From Roseomonas marmotae (GTDB taxonomy: Bacteria; Pseudomonadota; Alphaproteobacteria; Acetobacterales; Acetobacteraceae): DNA of 64,000 nt. The translations under genes and the position numbers were made by a program. Numbering within the stretch: position 1 is the first letter of the stretch; each line of letters opens with the position of its first letter. The notes beneath the pieces are model-generated. The model was not told where the DNA came from. It saw only the letters and a list, made by a program, of their open reading frames with translations, and did no database searches. Positions 23,793-32,774 of this stretch are shown here, piece by piece. Location: positions 124,001 to 188,000 of the forward strand of contig NZ_CP061094.1 of assembly GCF_017654485.1 (NCBI RefSeq). Direction: 5' to 3'.

Positions 23793-24438
23793 CCTCTATC
23801 TATCCGACCCGCCCTACAACGTGAACTACACAGGAAAAACAAAGGATGCACTCACGATCGAAAACGACCTCCAGAGCGACGATGCTTTTCGGCGTTTCTT
23901 GGTTGATGCGTTTTCGGCAGCCGATTCAGTGCTGAAACCAGGCGCGGCGTTTTACATCTGGCACGCCGACACGGAAGGTTTCAATTTCAGAGGCGCGTGC
24001 CGCGATGTGGGCTGGCAGGTGCGCGAGTGCCTCGTCTGGGCGAAAGACTCTTTCGTTCTGGGGCGGCAGGACTACCACTGGCGGCATGAGCCGTGCCTGT
24101 ACGGATGGAAGGACGGAGCGTCGCACTCGTGGTACTCGGATCGCAAACAATCAACCGTGCTCGAGTTCGCAAGGCCCCAAAGGAACGGGGAGCACCCGAC
24201 CATGAAACCGGTCGAGCTGTTCCGCTACATTATGGGCAACAGCTCGAAGAAGGGCGATACCGTTCTGGATTCTTTTGGGGGTTCAGGCACAACGCTGATC
24301 GCCGCTGAGGAACTCGGTCGCAAGGCTCTGGTGATGGAACTTGACCCGATCTACTGCGATGTAATCATTCAGCGTTGGCAGAACTTCACTGGAAAAAAAG
24401 CTGTTCGCCACGACGGCGCGACATTTGATTCGGTGTAG
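23779..24438 (+). CDS. DNA methyltransferase catalytic part, N6-adenine/N4-cytosine type
   Basis: 219 residues. Catalytic motif IV DPPYNVNYTG is near the N-terminus and the SAM-binding motif DSFGGSGTTLIA is C-terminal, an order seen in beta-group methylases; target-recognition sequence lies between. The ATG at 23779 lies directly after the G9 tract and overlaps the ParB-like frame by 14 nt, so it may be made by itself at low level through coupling, or as a fusion when the tract slips. It would modify phage or host DNA. Confidence 0.82.
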   Translation: MTLVDLYLSDPPYNVNYTGKTKDALTIENDLQSDDAFRRFLVDAFSAADSVLKPGAAFYIWHADTEGFNFRGACRDVGWQVRECLVWAKDSFVLGRQDYHWRHEPCLYGWKDGASHSWYSDRKQSTVLEFARPQRNGEHPTMKPVELFRYIMGNSSKKGDTVLDSFGGSGTTLIAAEELGRKALVMELDPIYCDVIIQRWQNFTGKKAVRHDGATFDSV

Positions 24439-24469
24439 AATGCTTTTGCGGGCGTGACCCAGCATCCGA

Positions 24470-24486
24470 GAGCTGTCCCGCAGCTC
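24470..24486. other. inverted repeat upstream of terminase, possible packaging signal
   Basis: GAGCTG-N5-CAGCTC in the 85-bp gap before the small terminase gene, where lambda-type phages keep cos or terminase binding sites. No direct evidence that it is cut or bound. Confidence 0.25.
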
Positions 24487-24523
24487 GGCGAATGAACGGA
24501 ACTGCCCCGGAGCCCGCACCACA

Positions 24524-25054
24524 ATGCAAGGTAAGATCGTCACCTATCCAGTAAGCACCATCGCCAAGCTGCTCATGCTGAGCGAGCGGCAGGTGTACAA
24601 CCTCGTCAATGAAAACGTCATCCCGCGAGCAGAAACGGGGCGATACGAACTTGCTCCAGCGGTGCAAGGCTATATCCGGTACCTACGCGACCGGAGCATC
24701 CGCAATCTTGAAAATGCAGACGAAGGCGCAACCGACTACCGCTCAGAGAAGGCCCGGCTGACGAAGGCGCAGGCTGATCTTGCAGAGATCCAGCTTGCCA
24801 AGGCTCGCGGCGATGTCGCTCCAGTGGATCAGGTCGAGCGTGCTGTGTCGAAGGCGTTTGCCGAGGTGCGCGCTGGCATGAGGAACGTGCCGAGCCGTGT
24901 GGTGTCCCAGCTCATCGGCGAGACTGACGAGCGCCGGTTCAAGGCAGTGCTGCTGAGCGAAATCGACGGGGCATTGGCGGCACTGGCCGAGGCGAACGTG
25001 CTGGCACCCGAAGACGATCATGACGACGACGCAGACGACGCAGCAGACGAGTGA
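24524..25054 (+). CDS. terminase small subunit, Nu1-like
   Basis: 176 residues. The N-terminal winged HTH (VSTIAKLLMLSERQVYNLVNENVIPRAETGRYEL) and a following RSEKARLTKAQADLAEIQLAKARG coiled coil are typical of phage DNA packaging protein Nu1. The tail is very acidic (EDDHDDDADDAADE). It recognises the packaging site and recruits the large subunit, whose gene it overlaps by 35 nt. Confidence 0.85.
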   Translation: MQGKIVTYPVSTIAKLLMLSERQVYNLVNENVIPRAETGRYELAPAVQGYIRYLRDRSIRNLENADEGATDYRSEKARLTKAQADLAEIQLAKARGDVAPVDQVERAVSKAFAEVRAGMRNVPSRVVSQLIGETDERRFKAVLLSEIDGALAALAEANVLAPEDDHDDDADDAADE

Positions 25055-26981
25055 GCTGCATGAGGGGCTGATCCGCGCGATACAGCGGAGCTTTCAACTG
25101 CTGCGCCCGCCGCCGGACATGCTGCCGAGCGAGTGGGCCGAGCAGAATGTCAGCATTCCATTGGGCAACGCTGTGCCCGGCCCTTACCGGCTGGCGAATG
25201 CTCCCTACCAGCGCGAGCCGATGGACATGTTCGCCGACCCGGACTGCTACCGGGTGACGCTGCAATGGGGCGCGCAGGTCGGCAAGACTCTTCTGGCGCT
25301 CTGCGTGCAGGCGTACAGCATCGCGGTCTCGCCGCGCTCCCAGATCATGATGCAGCCGAGCCAGGGCGACGTGCAGACGTGGCTCGAGACGAAATTCAGC
25401 CCACTGGTGGACGCGAATGAAGGCTTACGGAACCTGATCGCGAAGCCTCGCGGCAGGGACGGCGTGAACAATCAGCGCATGAAGTCCTATCCGGGCGGCT
25501 TCATGATGCTGAGCTGGTCCGGCAGTCCGAAGACCATGCGCGGACGCTCTGCGCCCCTGATCGTGGTCGATGAGGTGGACGGGTACGAGGCCACGCAGGA
25601 AGGCCATCCGGTGCAACTGCTCTGGCAGCGTGCGGCGACCTTCGGCGACCAGAGGATGCTCTACGAGATCAGCACGCCGACCATCAAGGGCGAGAGCTAC
25701 ATCGAGAGGGCATTCGAGGCCGGGGATCAGCGGCGCTTCTATGTCGTGTGTCCTCACTGCGGCCACCACCAGACGCTCAGATGGGAGCAGGTCGTCTGGG
25801 ACGGCAAGGCAAAGCCCGAGGGCGAGCAGAGGCCGGAAACTGCCGCGTACGTTTGCGAAGAGTGCGGCGTGCTGCTGAACGACGGCGAACGCATTGCGAT
25901 GATCCGCGATGCGGAACGGCAGGGCGCCGGGTGGAAGGCGGCAAAGCCATTCAAGGGCCATGCGTCCTACCACCTGAACGAGCTCTATAGCACATTCAGG
26001 CGGCTCCGCGACATCGTGCAGAGCTACCTCGACAAGCTGGCGCAGAACGACCTGCAAACATTCGTCAATGTGAGCCTCGCGGAGACCTACGAGGAACAGG
26101 GCGAGCAGGCCGACCCAGACAAGCTGGCGACGCGCGCAGAGGACTGGGGCGCTCCGGTGCCAGCGGGTGGCCTCGTGCTCACGGCTGGCGTGGACATGCA
26201 GAAAGACCGCCTCGAGGTTGAGATCGTGGCGTGGGGCATGGGCGAGGAATCTTGGAGCATCGACTATGAGGTGCTCTGGGGCGATCCCTTGCAAGGCGAT
26301 GTGTGGGATGAGCTCGAGGAATTACTCAGCTCGACCTGGCTGCACGAGTCCGGGGCGCAGATGTCCGTCACGGCGGCCTGCGTGGACACGGGCGGCACGG
26401 GCGGCGACACGCAGGCGGCATACGACTGGCTGCGCGGCAAGACCGGGCGCAGGATCTTCGGCATCAAGGGCATCGCGGGCTGGGGGCGTCCGATCGTCGC
26501 CAGTCCCTCGAGGAAACAGAGCGGGAAGACCGCGCGAAAGGTCGATCTGTTCCTCGTGGGCGTGGACGAAGCGAAGCTCGTGGTGATGCGGCGGCTTGCC
26601 GTCCAGAAGCACGGGCCGGGGTTCTGCCACGTGCCTAAGAGCAGGGATGCCGAATGGTATGCGCAAATTACGGCTGAAAAGCTGGTGACGAAATACGTGA
26701 AGGGGTTTCCGGTACGCGAGTGGCACAAGACGCGCCCCAGAAACGAGGCGCTGGACTGCCGCGTGTATGCGCTGGCCGCGCTCAAGATCGTCAACCCGAG
26801 TTTCAAACGGGCGGCTCAACGTCTGGGGCAGATGGACAAACAGCCAGCGCCCGCGCCAGCGCCGGAGCCTGTCGAGCAAATGCCACTAATAGACAGGCGA
26901 TCGTCGCTTGGCGAAACTCCGAAGATAAAGCGCTCCCGCGCCCTGCGTCCGAAGCGGGGCGGCTGGGTGTCGAACTGGTGA
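25020..26981 (+). CDS. terminase large subunit, lambda GpA-like
   Basis: 653 residues. Walker A-like WGAQVGKT at about 83-90 and Walker B PLIVVDEVDGY near 178 mark the packaging ATPase; a Cys pair motif (CPHCGHHQ, CEECG) and VDMQKDRLEVEIVAWG in the C-terminal nuclease domain are typical of GpA. It cuts the concatemer and pumps DNA into the prohead through the portal. Both the length and the small-subunit overlap fit lambda-type packaging. Confidence 0.92.
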   Translation: MTTTQTTQQTSELHEGLIRAIQRSFQLLRPPPDMLPSEWAEQNVSIPLGNAVPGPYRLANAPYQREPMDMFADPDCYRVTLQWGAQVGKTLLALCVQAYSIAVSPRSQIMMQPSQGDVQTWLETKFSPLVDANEGLRNLIAKPRGRDGVNNQRMKSYPGGFMMLSWSGSPKTMRGRSAPLIVVDEVDGYEATQEGHPVQLLWQRAATFGDQRMLYEISTPTIKGESYIERAFEAGDQRRFYVVCPHCGHHQTLRWEQVVWDGKAKPEGEQRPETAAYVCEECGVLLNDGERIAMIRDAERQGAGWKAAKPFKGHASYHLNELYSTFRRLRDIVQSYLDKLAQNDLQTFVNVSLAETYEEQGEQADPDKLATRAEDWGAPVPAGGLVLTAGVDMQKDRLEVEIVAWGMGEESWSIDYEVLWGDPLQGDVWDELEELLSSTWLHESGAQMSVTAACVDTGGTGGDTQAAYDWLRGKTGRRIFGIKGIAGWGRPIVASPSRKQSGKTARKVDLFLVGVDEAKLVVMRRLAVQKHGPGFCHVPKSRDAEWYAQITAEKLVTKYVKGFPVREWHKTRPRNEALDCRVYALAALKIVNPSFKRAAQRLGQMDKQPAPAPAPEPVEQMPLIDRRSSLGETPKIKRSRALRPKRGGWVSNW

Positions 26982-26988
26982 TAATGAC

Positions 26989-27519
26989 ATGGGATTTCCA
27001 ACGAAACTTACGGCGGGGCTGTCGATGCGCGCCGATGTGGTGCTGACGGCTTACCCCGCTCCAGATTGGACGCTCAAGGCGATCCTGCGCGGGCCGTCTG
27101 CGATCGACCTGACCGCCGATCCGAACGGCAGAGCGCATCGGTTCTCGGCGCCCGCATCCGCGACGGCAAAATGGGAGCCGGGGCGCTACGCTCTGAGCCT
27201 GCGTGCCGAGCGCGACGGCGAAGTCCTCGAGGTCGATACTGGGACGATCGAGATCCGCCCAGACATCGAGGCCGCAGCCGCCGGAGATGTGGACGCGCGC
27301 AGCCATGTGCAGCGTGTGCTCGATGCGATTGAAGCGGTGATCGAGAAACGGGCCACGCTCGACCAAGAGCGCTACACGATCAACAACCGCGAGCTGTGGC
27401 GCACTCCGATCGAGGATCTGCTCAAGCTGCGGAACTTCTACAAGTCCGAGCTGCGCCGGATCAACGCGCAGAAGAGCGGGCGGCTATTCGATCAGACTGT
27501 CAGAATCAGGTTTAGATAA
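26989..27519 (+). CDS. head-region protein, possible gpW-like head completion protein
   Basis: 176 residues. The C-terminal half has RSHVQRVLDAIEAVIEKRATLDQERYTINNRELWRTPIEDLLKLRNFYKSELRR, a helical pattern like small head-completion proteins, fused to a beta-rich N-terminal domain (MRADVVLTAYPAPDWTLKAIL). It sits between terminase and portal, where lambda has gpW. The assignment is by position and pattern, not by a firm family. Confidence 0.5.
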   Translation: MGFPTKLTAGLSMRADVVLTAYPAPDWTLKAILRGPSAIDLTADPNGRAHRFSAPASATAKWEPGRYALSLRAERDGEVLEVDTGTIEIRPDIEAAAAGDVDARSHVQRVLDAIEAVIEKRATLDQERYTINNRELWRTPIEDLLKLRNFYKSELRRINAQKSGRLFDQTVRIRFR

Positions 27520-29075
27520 TGTTCGGATTCTTCAAACGGAAAAAGGAAGAGACGCCGCCGCAGCCGACGCCTGAGCCTGCAAAGCGACGCTACACGCGCA
27601 TCGCGCGACGCAGCATGGACGGCGCCCGGATGGACCGGCTCACGGCTGACTGGATCAGCTCGCCGCTGACCGCCGACCAGATCATCCAGACGAAGCAGAG
27701 GGTGCTCGTGGCCCGGTCGCGCGACCAGGCATTGAACAATGATTACGCAAAAGCCTTCGTTCGGATGGCCGCGCAGAACATTGTCGGCAGCAAGGGCATC
27801 GTGCTTCAGGCGCAGAGCAAGGATCAGAACGGCCAGCTCGACACGCTTGCGAATGAGGCGATCGAAGCGGCCTTTGCCGATTGGAGCAAGCGCGAGCACT
27901 GCGACGTGTCCGGTCGGCAGTCGTTCCGCGCGATTCAGGCTTCCTGCGTGAGCAGTGCGGCGATCAATGGCGAGTTCATGGTGCGTAAGATCTTCGGCAG
28001 GGAAGCCGGGGACTATAGCTTCGCGCTCCAGATCCTCGACCCGCAGCGCTGCAATCCGGACTACAACAGATTCGACCTTGCGGGCGGCAACTACATCCGC
28101 GCGGGCATCGAGTTCAACAAGTACGGTCGCCCGGTCGCGTTCCATTTCACGGTCGGCTCGGAAGCCGATGCGTACTACGACTACGCCTATGCTGGCAATT
28201 CGTTCATGCGCATTCCTGCCGATGAGATCATCCACGGCTTCGTGCCTGAGATGGTCGGCCAGAAGCGCGGCCTGCCGTGGTTCAGCGCGGGGCTGTATAG
28301 GCTGAAGAATCTCGCGGGGTTCGAGGACGCTGCAATCGTGAATGCCCGCGTGGGCGCGTCCAAGATGGGCGTGATCCAGTGGCGTGACGGACACGGCCCG
28401 GACCTGTCCGATGACGAGCTCGCGGACTTCGAGATGACCGCCGAGCCGGGAGAGTTCCCGGTGATGCCGGAGGGCGCCGAGCTGAAGGAATGGGCGCCCA
28501 CGTTCCCGTCTGGCGAGTTCGCCACGTTCTCCAAGGCGATGCTCCGGGGGATCAGCGCGGGGCTTGGCGTGCTCTACAACAACCTGGCTTCAGACCTTGA
28601 GGGCGTGAACTACTCGAGCATCCGGCAGGGGACGCTCGATGAGCGTGAGCACTGGAAAGACCTGCAAGAGTGGCTCGTGGAGTCGCTCATGCAGCCGGTT
28701 TTCGACTCGTGGATCAAGCGTGCGCTCCTTCTGGGGCGCATCACGGTCAAGGGCCGACCGCTCAAGCCCGAGCGGATCGACCGCTACAGCGTGGTGGCAT
28801 GGCAGCCGAGGCGCTGGGCGTGGATCGACCCGCAGGCGGATGTGCAGGCTTCGATCAGCGCGAAGAATGCGCTGCTCCAGTCGCCCGGCCAGATCATCCG
28901 CGATCAGGGCAAAGACCCGGCGACCGTCTGGCGCGAAGTGGCGCGGGACATCGAAGAGATGCGCGCCGCAGGCATCCCGGAGGCATTCATTCAGGCCGCG
29001 ATTTTCGACAAGAATTTGCAGGCCGCCGTCATGGCACAGACCGCCGATAAGATGGGCGAGACGGGGGGCAAGTAA
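27519..29075 (+). CDS. portal protein, lambda family
   Basis: 518 residues. The order FKRKKE, NNDYAKAFVRMAAQNIVGSKG, AINGEFMVRKIFG, DEIIHGFVPEMVGQKRGLPWF, GLGVLYNNLASDLEGVNYSSIRQG matches lambda-type portals. It forms the dodecameric DNA channel and tail attachment point. Its stop overlaps the next gene (TAATG). Confidence 0.93.
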   Translation: MFGFFKRKKEETPPQPTPEPAKRRYTRIARRSMDGARMDRLTADWISSPLTADQIIQTKQRVLVARSRDQALNNDYAKAFVRMAAQNIVGSKGIVLQAQSKDQNGQLDTLANEAIEAAFADWSKREHCDVSGRQSFRAIQASCVSSAAINGEFMVRKIFGREAGDYSFALQILDPQRCNPDYNRFDLAGGNYIRAGIEFNKYGRPVAFHFTVGSEADAYYDYAYAGNSFMRIPADEIIHGFVPEMVGQKRGLPWFSAGLYRLKNLAGFEDAAIVNARVGASKMGVIQWRDGHGPDLSDDELADFEMTAEPGEFPVMPEGAELKEWAPTFPSGEFATFSKAMLRGISAGLGVLYNNLASDLEGVNYSSIRQGTLDEREHWKDLQEWLVESLMQPVFDSWIKRALLLGRITVKGRPLKPERIDRYSVVAWQPRRWAWIDPQADVQASISAKNALLQSPGQIIRDQGKDPATVWREVARDIEEMRAAGIPEAFIQAAIFDKNLQAAVMAQTADKMGETGGK

Positions 29076-29464
29076 TGGCTGCTGGGCTTTATGACATCAT
29101 CATCGAACAGGGCGCTGACTGGCGCCTTGCTGCCGAGTGGCGCGACAAGCACGACGATGCCGTGAACCTGTCCGGGTGTACGGCTCGGATGCAAATCCGC
29201 GAGAACTACTCTGCAAAAGGCGCTGTTCTGGAACTCTCGACCGACAATGGACTCATCACGCTCGAAGGTGCGAGCGGGATTTTCCGTGTGCGCGTCCCTG
29301 CGACCATGACCGAAGGGCTGCGCGCGCCCGCGACAAAGCTCACGTGGATGGACGGCAAGCTCATTTGGCGGCTCGTGTACGACCTCGAGATTGTGGACGA
29401 CCAGGGGGCAGTAACTCGGCTCATGCAGGGCGCGTGTCTGTTCGTGCCGGAGGTGACGAGATGA
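29075..29464 (+). CDS. hypothetical phage head-region protein
   Basis: 129 residues, predicted beta-rich (IIIEQGADWRLAAEWRDKHDDAVNLSGCTARMQIREN; LTWMDGKLIWRLVYDLEIVD). Proteins of this layout are frequent downstream of portals or with fibre cassettes, but the function is unknown. Overlaps portal by 1 nt and next gene by 4 nt. Confidence 0.6.
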   Translation: MAAGLYDIIIEQGADWRLAAEWRDKHDDAVNLSGCTARMQIRENYSAKGAVLELSTDNGLITLEGASGIFRVRVPATMTEGLRAPATKLTWMDGKLIWRLVYDLEIVDDQGAVTRLMQGACLFVPEVTR

Positions 29465-29706
29465 CAGACAAGATCATGATTTTGGAAAACTCGACCGCAG
29501 AGATCGCGATTCTGGAAGATACGACCGCCGGGAGCATCCGAGTCACCGAGGACACAGGACGCGATCCGGCTGCAATCGTGCCGGGCGGCATTGACGGTTA
29601 CTCTGTGAAGATCACCGCCCCGAAGCCAGGCGATCTGATTACGTTCAACAGCGGGCAGTTCGTGAACGTTCCGCGCGAGACTATTACCGATGGAGGCAAC
29701 ATCTAA
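29461..29706 (+). CDS. small hypothetical phage protein
   Basis: 81 residues starting with an ATGA overlap. Contains a near-repeat (ILENSTAEIAILEDTTAGSI) and a PKPGDLITFNSGQFVNVP beta-strand segment. Position before the fibre genes suggests a fibre-related structural role; not recognised. Confidence 0.5.
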   Translation: MTDKIMILENSTAEIAILEDTTAGSIRVTEDTGRDPAAIVPGGIDGYSVKITAPKPGDLITFNSGQFVNVPRETITDGGNI

Positions 29707-30881
29707 TGGCAAACACTATCCGCATCAAGCGCCGGGCTTCTACTGGCGCTGCTGGCGCTCCGGCATCGCTGGCGAATGCCGAGCTGGCATTCAACGAACG
29801 CGACAATATTCTTTACTACGGCTGGGGCACTGGCGGCGAAGGTGGCACTGCCACGCAGGTCATTCCTATCGGCGGACACGGTTTTGCCTTCGCGATTTCC
29901 GACATTCCGCTCACGCCGATCAGCGCTTTTGCCGCGCCGAACCAAGCTGTGGACTTCGCAGGCCAGCGGCTCACAGGGCTGGGCGCGCCGGTTGCGGCAG
30001 GCGACGCGGCGACAAAGCGCTACGTAGATAGCGCTGTGCAAGGCTTGCGTCCGAAAGAGGCCGCACGCGCTGGCACCACGGAGGCGCTGAATGCGCTTGC
30101 CGGGCTCCAGACGATTGACGGCGTGACGCTGGCCGAGGGCGACAGGGTGCTCGTGATGCACCAGGCTGTCGCTTCCCAGAACGGCATCTACATCGCGAGC
30201 GCAAGCGCATGGGAGCGCACGGAAGACGCCGACACTTGGGACGATCTCGTGAGCGCCTTCATCTTCGTGGAGGAAGGCACGCAGAACGGGGACAACGGCT
30301 ATCTGTGCTCCATCGACAAGGGCGGCACGCTCGGCACGGATGCCGTGACCTTCGTGCAGTTCTCGGGCGCTGGACAGATCGACGCGGGGGACGGACTTGC
30401 GAAGACCGGCAACCGCCTCGACATTCAGGTGGGCACTGGCATCGAGATCAAGAACGACGGCGTGGGACTGTCCGGGCAGGCGTACTTCCTGCACACGCTC
30501 GCATCGAACGGGTTTGTCGTGCGTCTGGAGCAGAACGGACAGGGACGCTTTGCCGCGCGCATGATTACGAAATCGGGCAATGGCATCAGCGTCGCGTGCG
30601 GGAATGGGATCGATGGCAATCCGACGATCTCGCTGGCCTCGGCCTTGCAGGCTATCGGCGCGCTCACTGCGGCGGCTGACCGCATCGCGTACTTTACCGC
30701 CGGGGACGCTGCTGCACTCGCAACCCTGACCGCCTACGGCCGCAGCCTGATCGCGGCGGCGGACGCTGCGGCGGCTCGCACTGTTCTGGGGCTCGGCACG
30801 ATGGCCGTCCAGAACGCCAACAACGTGGACATCACGGGAGGCACTATCGCGGGCACGACAATCGACTGCGGCGAGTTCTGA
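29706..30881 (+). CDS. tail fibre-like protein 1
   Basis: 391 residues. The N-terminus NTIRIKRRASTGAAGAPASL, LANAELAFNERDNILYYG is a fibre anchor motif also seen in the next fibre gene. The middle is beta-rich with GTTEALNALAGLQTIDGVTLAEGDRVLVM, and the end has the fibre motif ARTVLGLGTMAVQNANNVDITGG. Its position between portal and capsid genes is unusual. It is followed by a terminator. Confidence 0.75.
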   Translation: MANTIRIKRRASTGAAGAPASLANAELAFNERDNILYYGWGTGGEGGTATQVIPIGGHGFAFAISDIPLTPISAFAAPNQAVDFAGQRLTGLGAPVAAGDAATKRYVDSAVQGLRPKEAARAGTTEALNALAGLQTIDGVTLAEGDRVLVMHQAVASQNGIYIASASAWERTEDADTWDDLVSAFIFVEEGTQNGDNGYLCSIDKGGTLGTDAVTFVQFSGAGQIDAGDGLAKTGNRLDIQVGTGIEIKNDGVGLSGQAYFLHTLASNGFVVRLEQNGQGRFAARMITKSGNGISVACGNGIDGNPTISLASALQAIGALTAAADRIAYFTAGDAAALATLTAYGRSLIAAADAAAARTVLGLGTMAVQNANNVDITGGTIAGTTIDCGEF

Positions 30882-30900
30882 CGCGTGCAGATAAAATTCA

Positions 30901-30928
30901 GCCGGGGCAGATGCCTCGGCTTTTTTTT
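30901..30928 (+). terminator. terminator after fibre gene 1
   Basis: GCCGGGGC-agat-GCCTCGGC followed by eight T. Confidence 0.8.
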
Positions 30929-30943
30929 AGGGAGTAGATACTC

Positions 30944-31627
30944 ATGGGAAATATCGTGCAGGTGAAGCGCTCCAGCGTGGCCGGGAAGGTTCCGCTGGCT
31001 GCGGATTTGGAGGTCGGCGAGATTGCAGTGAACCTCGCGGACGGAAAGATTTTCACGAAAGACGGATCAGGGAACATCCTCGAGCTGGGACTAGCGAACT
31101 GCGTCCGATTCGATACTGCTCAAGAGCTGACTGACGCTCAAAAGAAACAGGCAAGATCGAATATTGACGCGGCCTCTGACGATACAGCCCCTGTTGGCAG
31201 TTATATCTATTTTGCAGGTAGTTTCGTTCCCGACCATTATCTGCTCTGCAATGGCGCGGCAGTTTCCCGTACTGATTACGCTGATCTTTATGCCGTAATC
31301 GGGAATACTTATGGAGCAGGGGACGGCAGTACAACTTTCAATTTGCCGAATGCCATCGACAAATTCCTTGAGGGTTCGGGAACGAGCGGAACGGAAATTG
31401 CCGCCGGACTTCCCGACATTACGGGCTATATCGGCGGTGTTATGCGAGTTCATTATCCGTCTGGCGCTGTAAAGCAGGACACGACCTTTAATAATTTCGC
31501 AAACACGGGCACTCAAGGCGGTCAGGAGGTCAGTCTCAAGGCATCGAATTTAGATGCCATTTTTGGGAACTCTGCGACAGTCCAGCCCCCTGCATTGACT
31601 GCATTGCCCTGCATCCGTTATGAATAG
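30944..31627 (+). CDS. tail fibre protein 2 with collar domain
   Basis: 227 residues. The N-terminus (GNIVQVKRSSVAGKVPLAA, DLEVGEIAVNLADGKIFTKDG) matches the anchor pattern of fibre 1. The middle APVGSYIYFAGSFVPDHYLLCNGAAVSRTDYADLYAVIGNTYGAGDGSTTFNLPN is a phage tail collar domain. The DNA from here to about 32100 is clearly richer in A and T than its surroundings, indicating recent exchange of the receptor-binding part. Confidence 0.85.
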   Translation: MGNIVQVKRSSVAGKVPLAADLEVGEIAVNLADGKIFTKDGSGNILELGLANCVRFDTAQELTDAQKKQARSNIDAASDDTAPVGSYIYFAGSFVPDHYLLCNGAAVSRTDYADLYAVIGNTYGAGDGSTTFNLPNAIDKFLEGSGTSGTEIAAGLPDITGYIGGVMRVHYPSGAVKQDTTFNNFANTGTQGGQEVSLKASNLDAIFGNSATVQPPALTALPCIRYE

Positions 31628-31635
31628 GTGAAAAT

Positions 31636-32160
31636 ATGATTAAAACTGTTTATTTGTTCGACAAAGACGGTTTTTTTAATGGCACTTCTGTAGCCCAAAC
31701 CGATCCCAAAACGGGCAAACTGTTGATGCCTGAAAATGCCACGGAAACCGCTCCAAAAAATAAGGTCGGATATTTTTCAAAATGGGACGGCGAAAAGTGG
31801 GTGTTTGTCGAAATGCCGAATACCGCCGAGGATTGCGTGAAACTCGGCGCTGTTTCTCACGCATCTCAGACTTATCACGACTACGCCCTGAGAGGGCTTT
31901 TTCAGGCGCTTACCAAGGATTCTGAAACGCACGAAATCAAGCGTGGGGACGATCTTTCTTGGAGCGTTGTCCGAAAGCCTGAAAAAAGTGCAGAAGAGGA
32001 AAAGCAAAACCGCATCGCGGAACTCAAGCAAAAACTCGCTGAGACGGACTACGTCGCCATCAAAATAGCCGAAGGCGCGGCCACGAAGGAAGGGTACGCT
32101 GATGTCATAGCTCAGCGAGAGATCTGGCGCGTGGAGATCCGCGCACTGGAGGAAGCATGA
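31636..32160 (+). CDS. tail fibre assembly chaperone-like protein
   Basis: 174 residues. VYLFDKDGFFNGTSVAQTDPKTGKLLMPENATETAP and KWVFVEMP at the N-terminus and a helical C-terminus (NRIAELKQKLAETDYVAIKIAEG, WRVEIRALEEA) are typical of fibre assembly proteins that follow fibre genes. AT-rich in its first half, like the collar gene, so both probably arrived together. Confidence 0.65.
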   Translation: MIKTVYLFDKDGFFNGTSVAQTDPKTGKLLMPENATETAPKNKVGYFSKWDGEKWVFVEMPNTAEDCVKLGAVSHASQTYHDYALRGLFQALTKDSETHEIKRGDDLSWSVVRKPEKSAEEEKQNRIAELKQKLAETDYVAIKIAEGAATKEGYADVIAQREIWRVEIRALEEA

Positions 32161-32642
32161 TCTATCTGAAATGGTTTCTCTGCCTGCCCGTGTTCTTCGC
32201 GAGCACGCTTTTCGCATACATCATGGCGCCGATTGCCGTGCTGGCCCGTAGGGAGTACTCGCTCAAGGGCACCTGCTTCTGGTGGATCACCACACCGAAC
32301 ACCGACCTGCGCGGTGACCCGGATCATCAGGAACGCTGGTACCACCTCAACTGCTACCTCCAGTTCCTGACGTGGATCTGGAGGAACCCCGCTGTGAATT
32401 TCCAGCGGGAGACGCTGGGCGTTCATGTTGAGCCCACGGACAATCACGTCGTGGACGGCAACTGGCAGTACGTCAAGCGCGATGGGAAAACTACTGCGTG
32501 GATGTACTACTTGGTCAAGCCTTACGGCAAGACCGGCAAGGGCTTGCGCGTGCTTCTCGGCTGGAAGGTGTGGGATGCTCACGTTAAAGACCCCCTGCAG
32601 ATGACCTGCAGGATCACGCTGTGGAAAACAGTCGAGGTATAA
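32157..32642 (+). CDS. phage membrane-associated protein, DUF7338-like
   Basis: 161 residues. One N-terminal hydrophobic hairpin (LKWFLCLPVFFASTLFAYIMAPIAVLA) and a soluble domain rich in Trp and Tyr (CFWWITTPNTDLRGDPDHQERWY). Similar proteins occur in fibre regions of several phages but have no assigned role. Overlaps the assembly gene by 4 nt. Confidence 0.5.
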   Translation: MIYLKWFLCLPVFFASTLFAYIMAPIAVLARREYSLKGTCFWWITTPNTDLRGDPDHQERWYHLNCYLQFLTWIWRNPAVNFQRETLGVHVEPTDNHVVDGNWQYVKRDGKTTAWMYYLVKPYGKTGKGLRVLLGWKVWDAHVKDPLQMTCRITLWKTVEV

Positions 32643-32676
32643 TCCTCCTGTTTCTCCTCGCTTATCTTCGCTGATT

Positions 32677-32706
32677 CCTCCGGTGCCTTCGCCGGAGGTT
32701 TTTTTT
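32677..32706 (+). terminator. terminator at the end of the fibre cassette
   Basis: CCTCCGG (32677-32683) and CCGGAGG (32692-32698), then eight T. Confidence 0.85.
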
Positions 32707-32774
32707 AATTCCACTATTTGAATGCCGCCCGGTCCGGCGTGAGAATCGGCAAAACTTCACCGATTAAAACCGAA
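32707..32774 (+). promoter_or_regulatory. promoter-leader A upstream of the capsid gene
   Basis: AATTCCACTATTTGAA (32707-32722) is identical to 40164-40179. It contains a -35-like TTGAAT (32718-32723), 17 bp spacing and GAGAAT (32741-32746). The start codon follows 53 nt after the 16-mer, compared with 55 nt in copy B. It comes directly after a terminator. Confidence 0.6.

Noticed and set aside
29706..31627. Diversity-generating retroelement target in the fibre genes
   Set aside because: No reverse transcriptase gene and no template/variable repeat pair were seen in the window.
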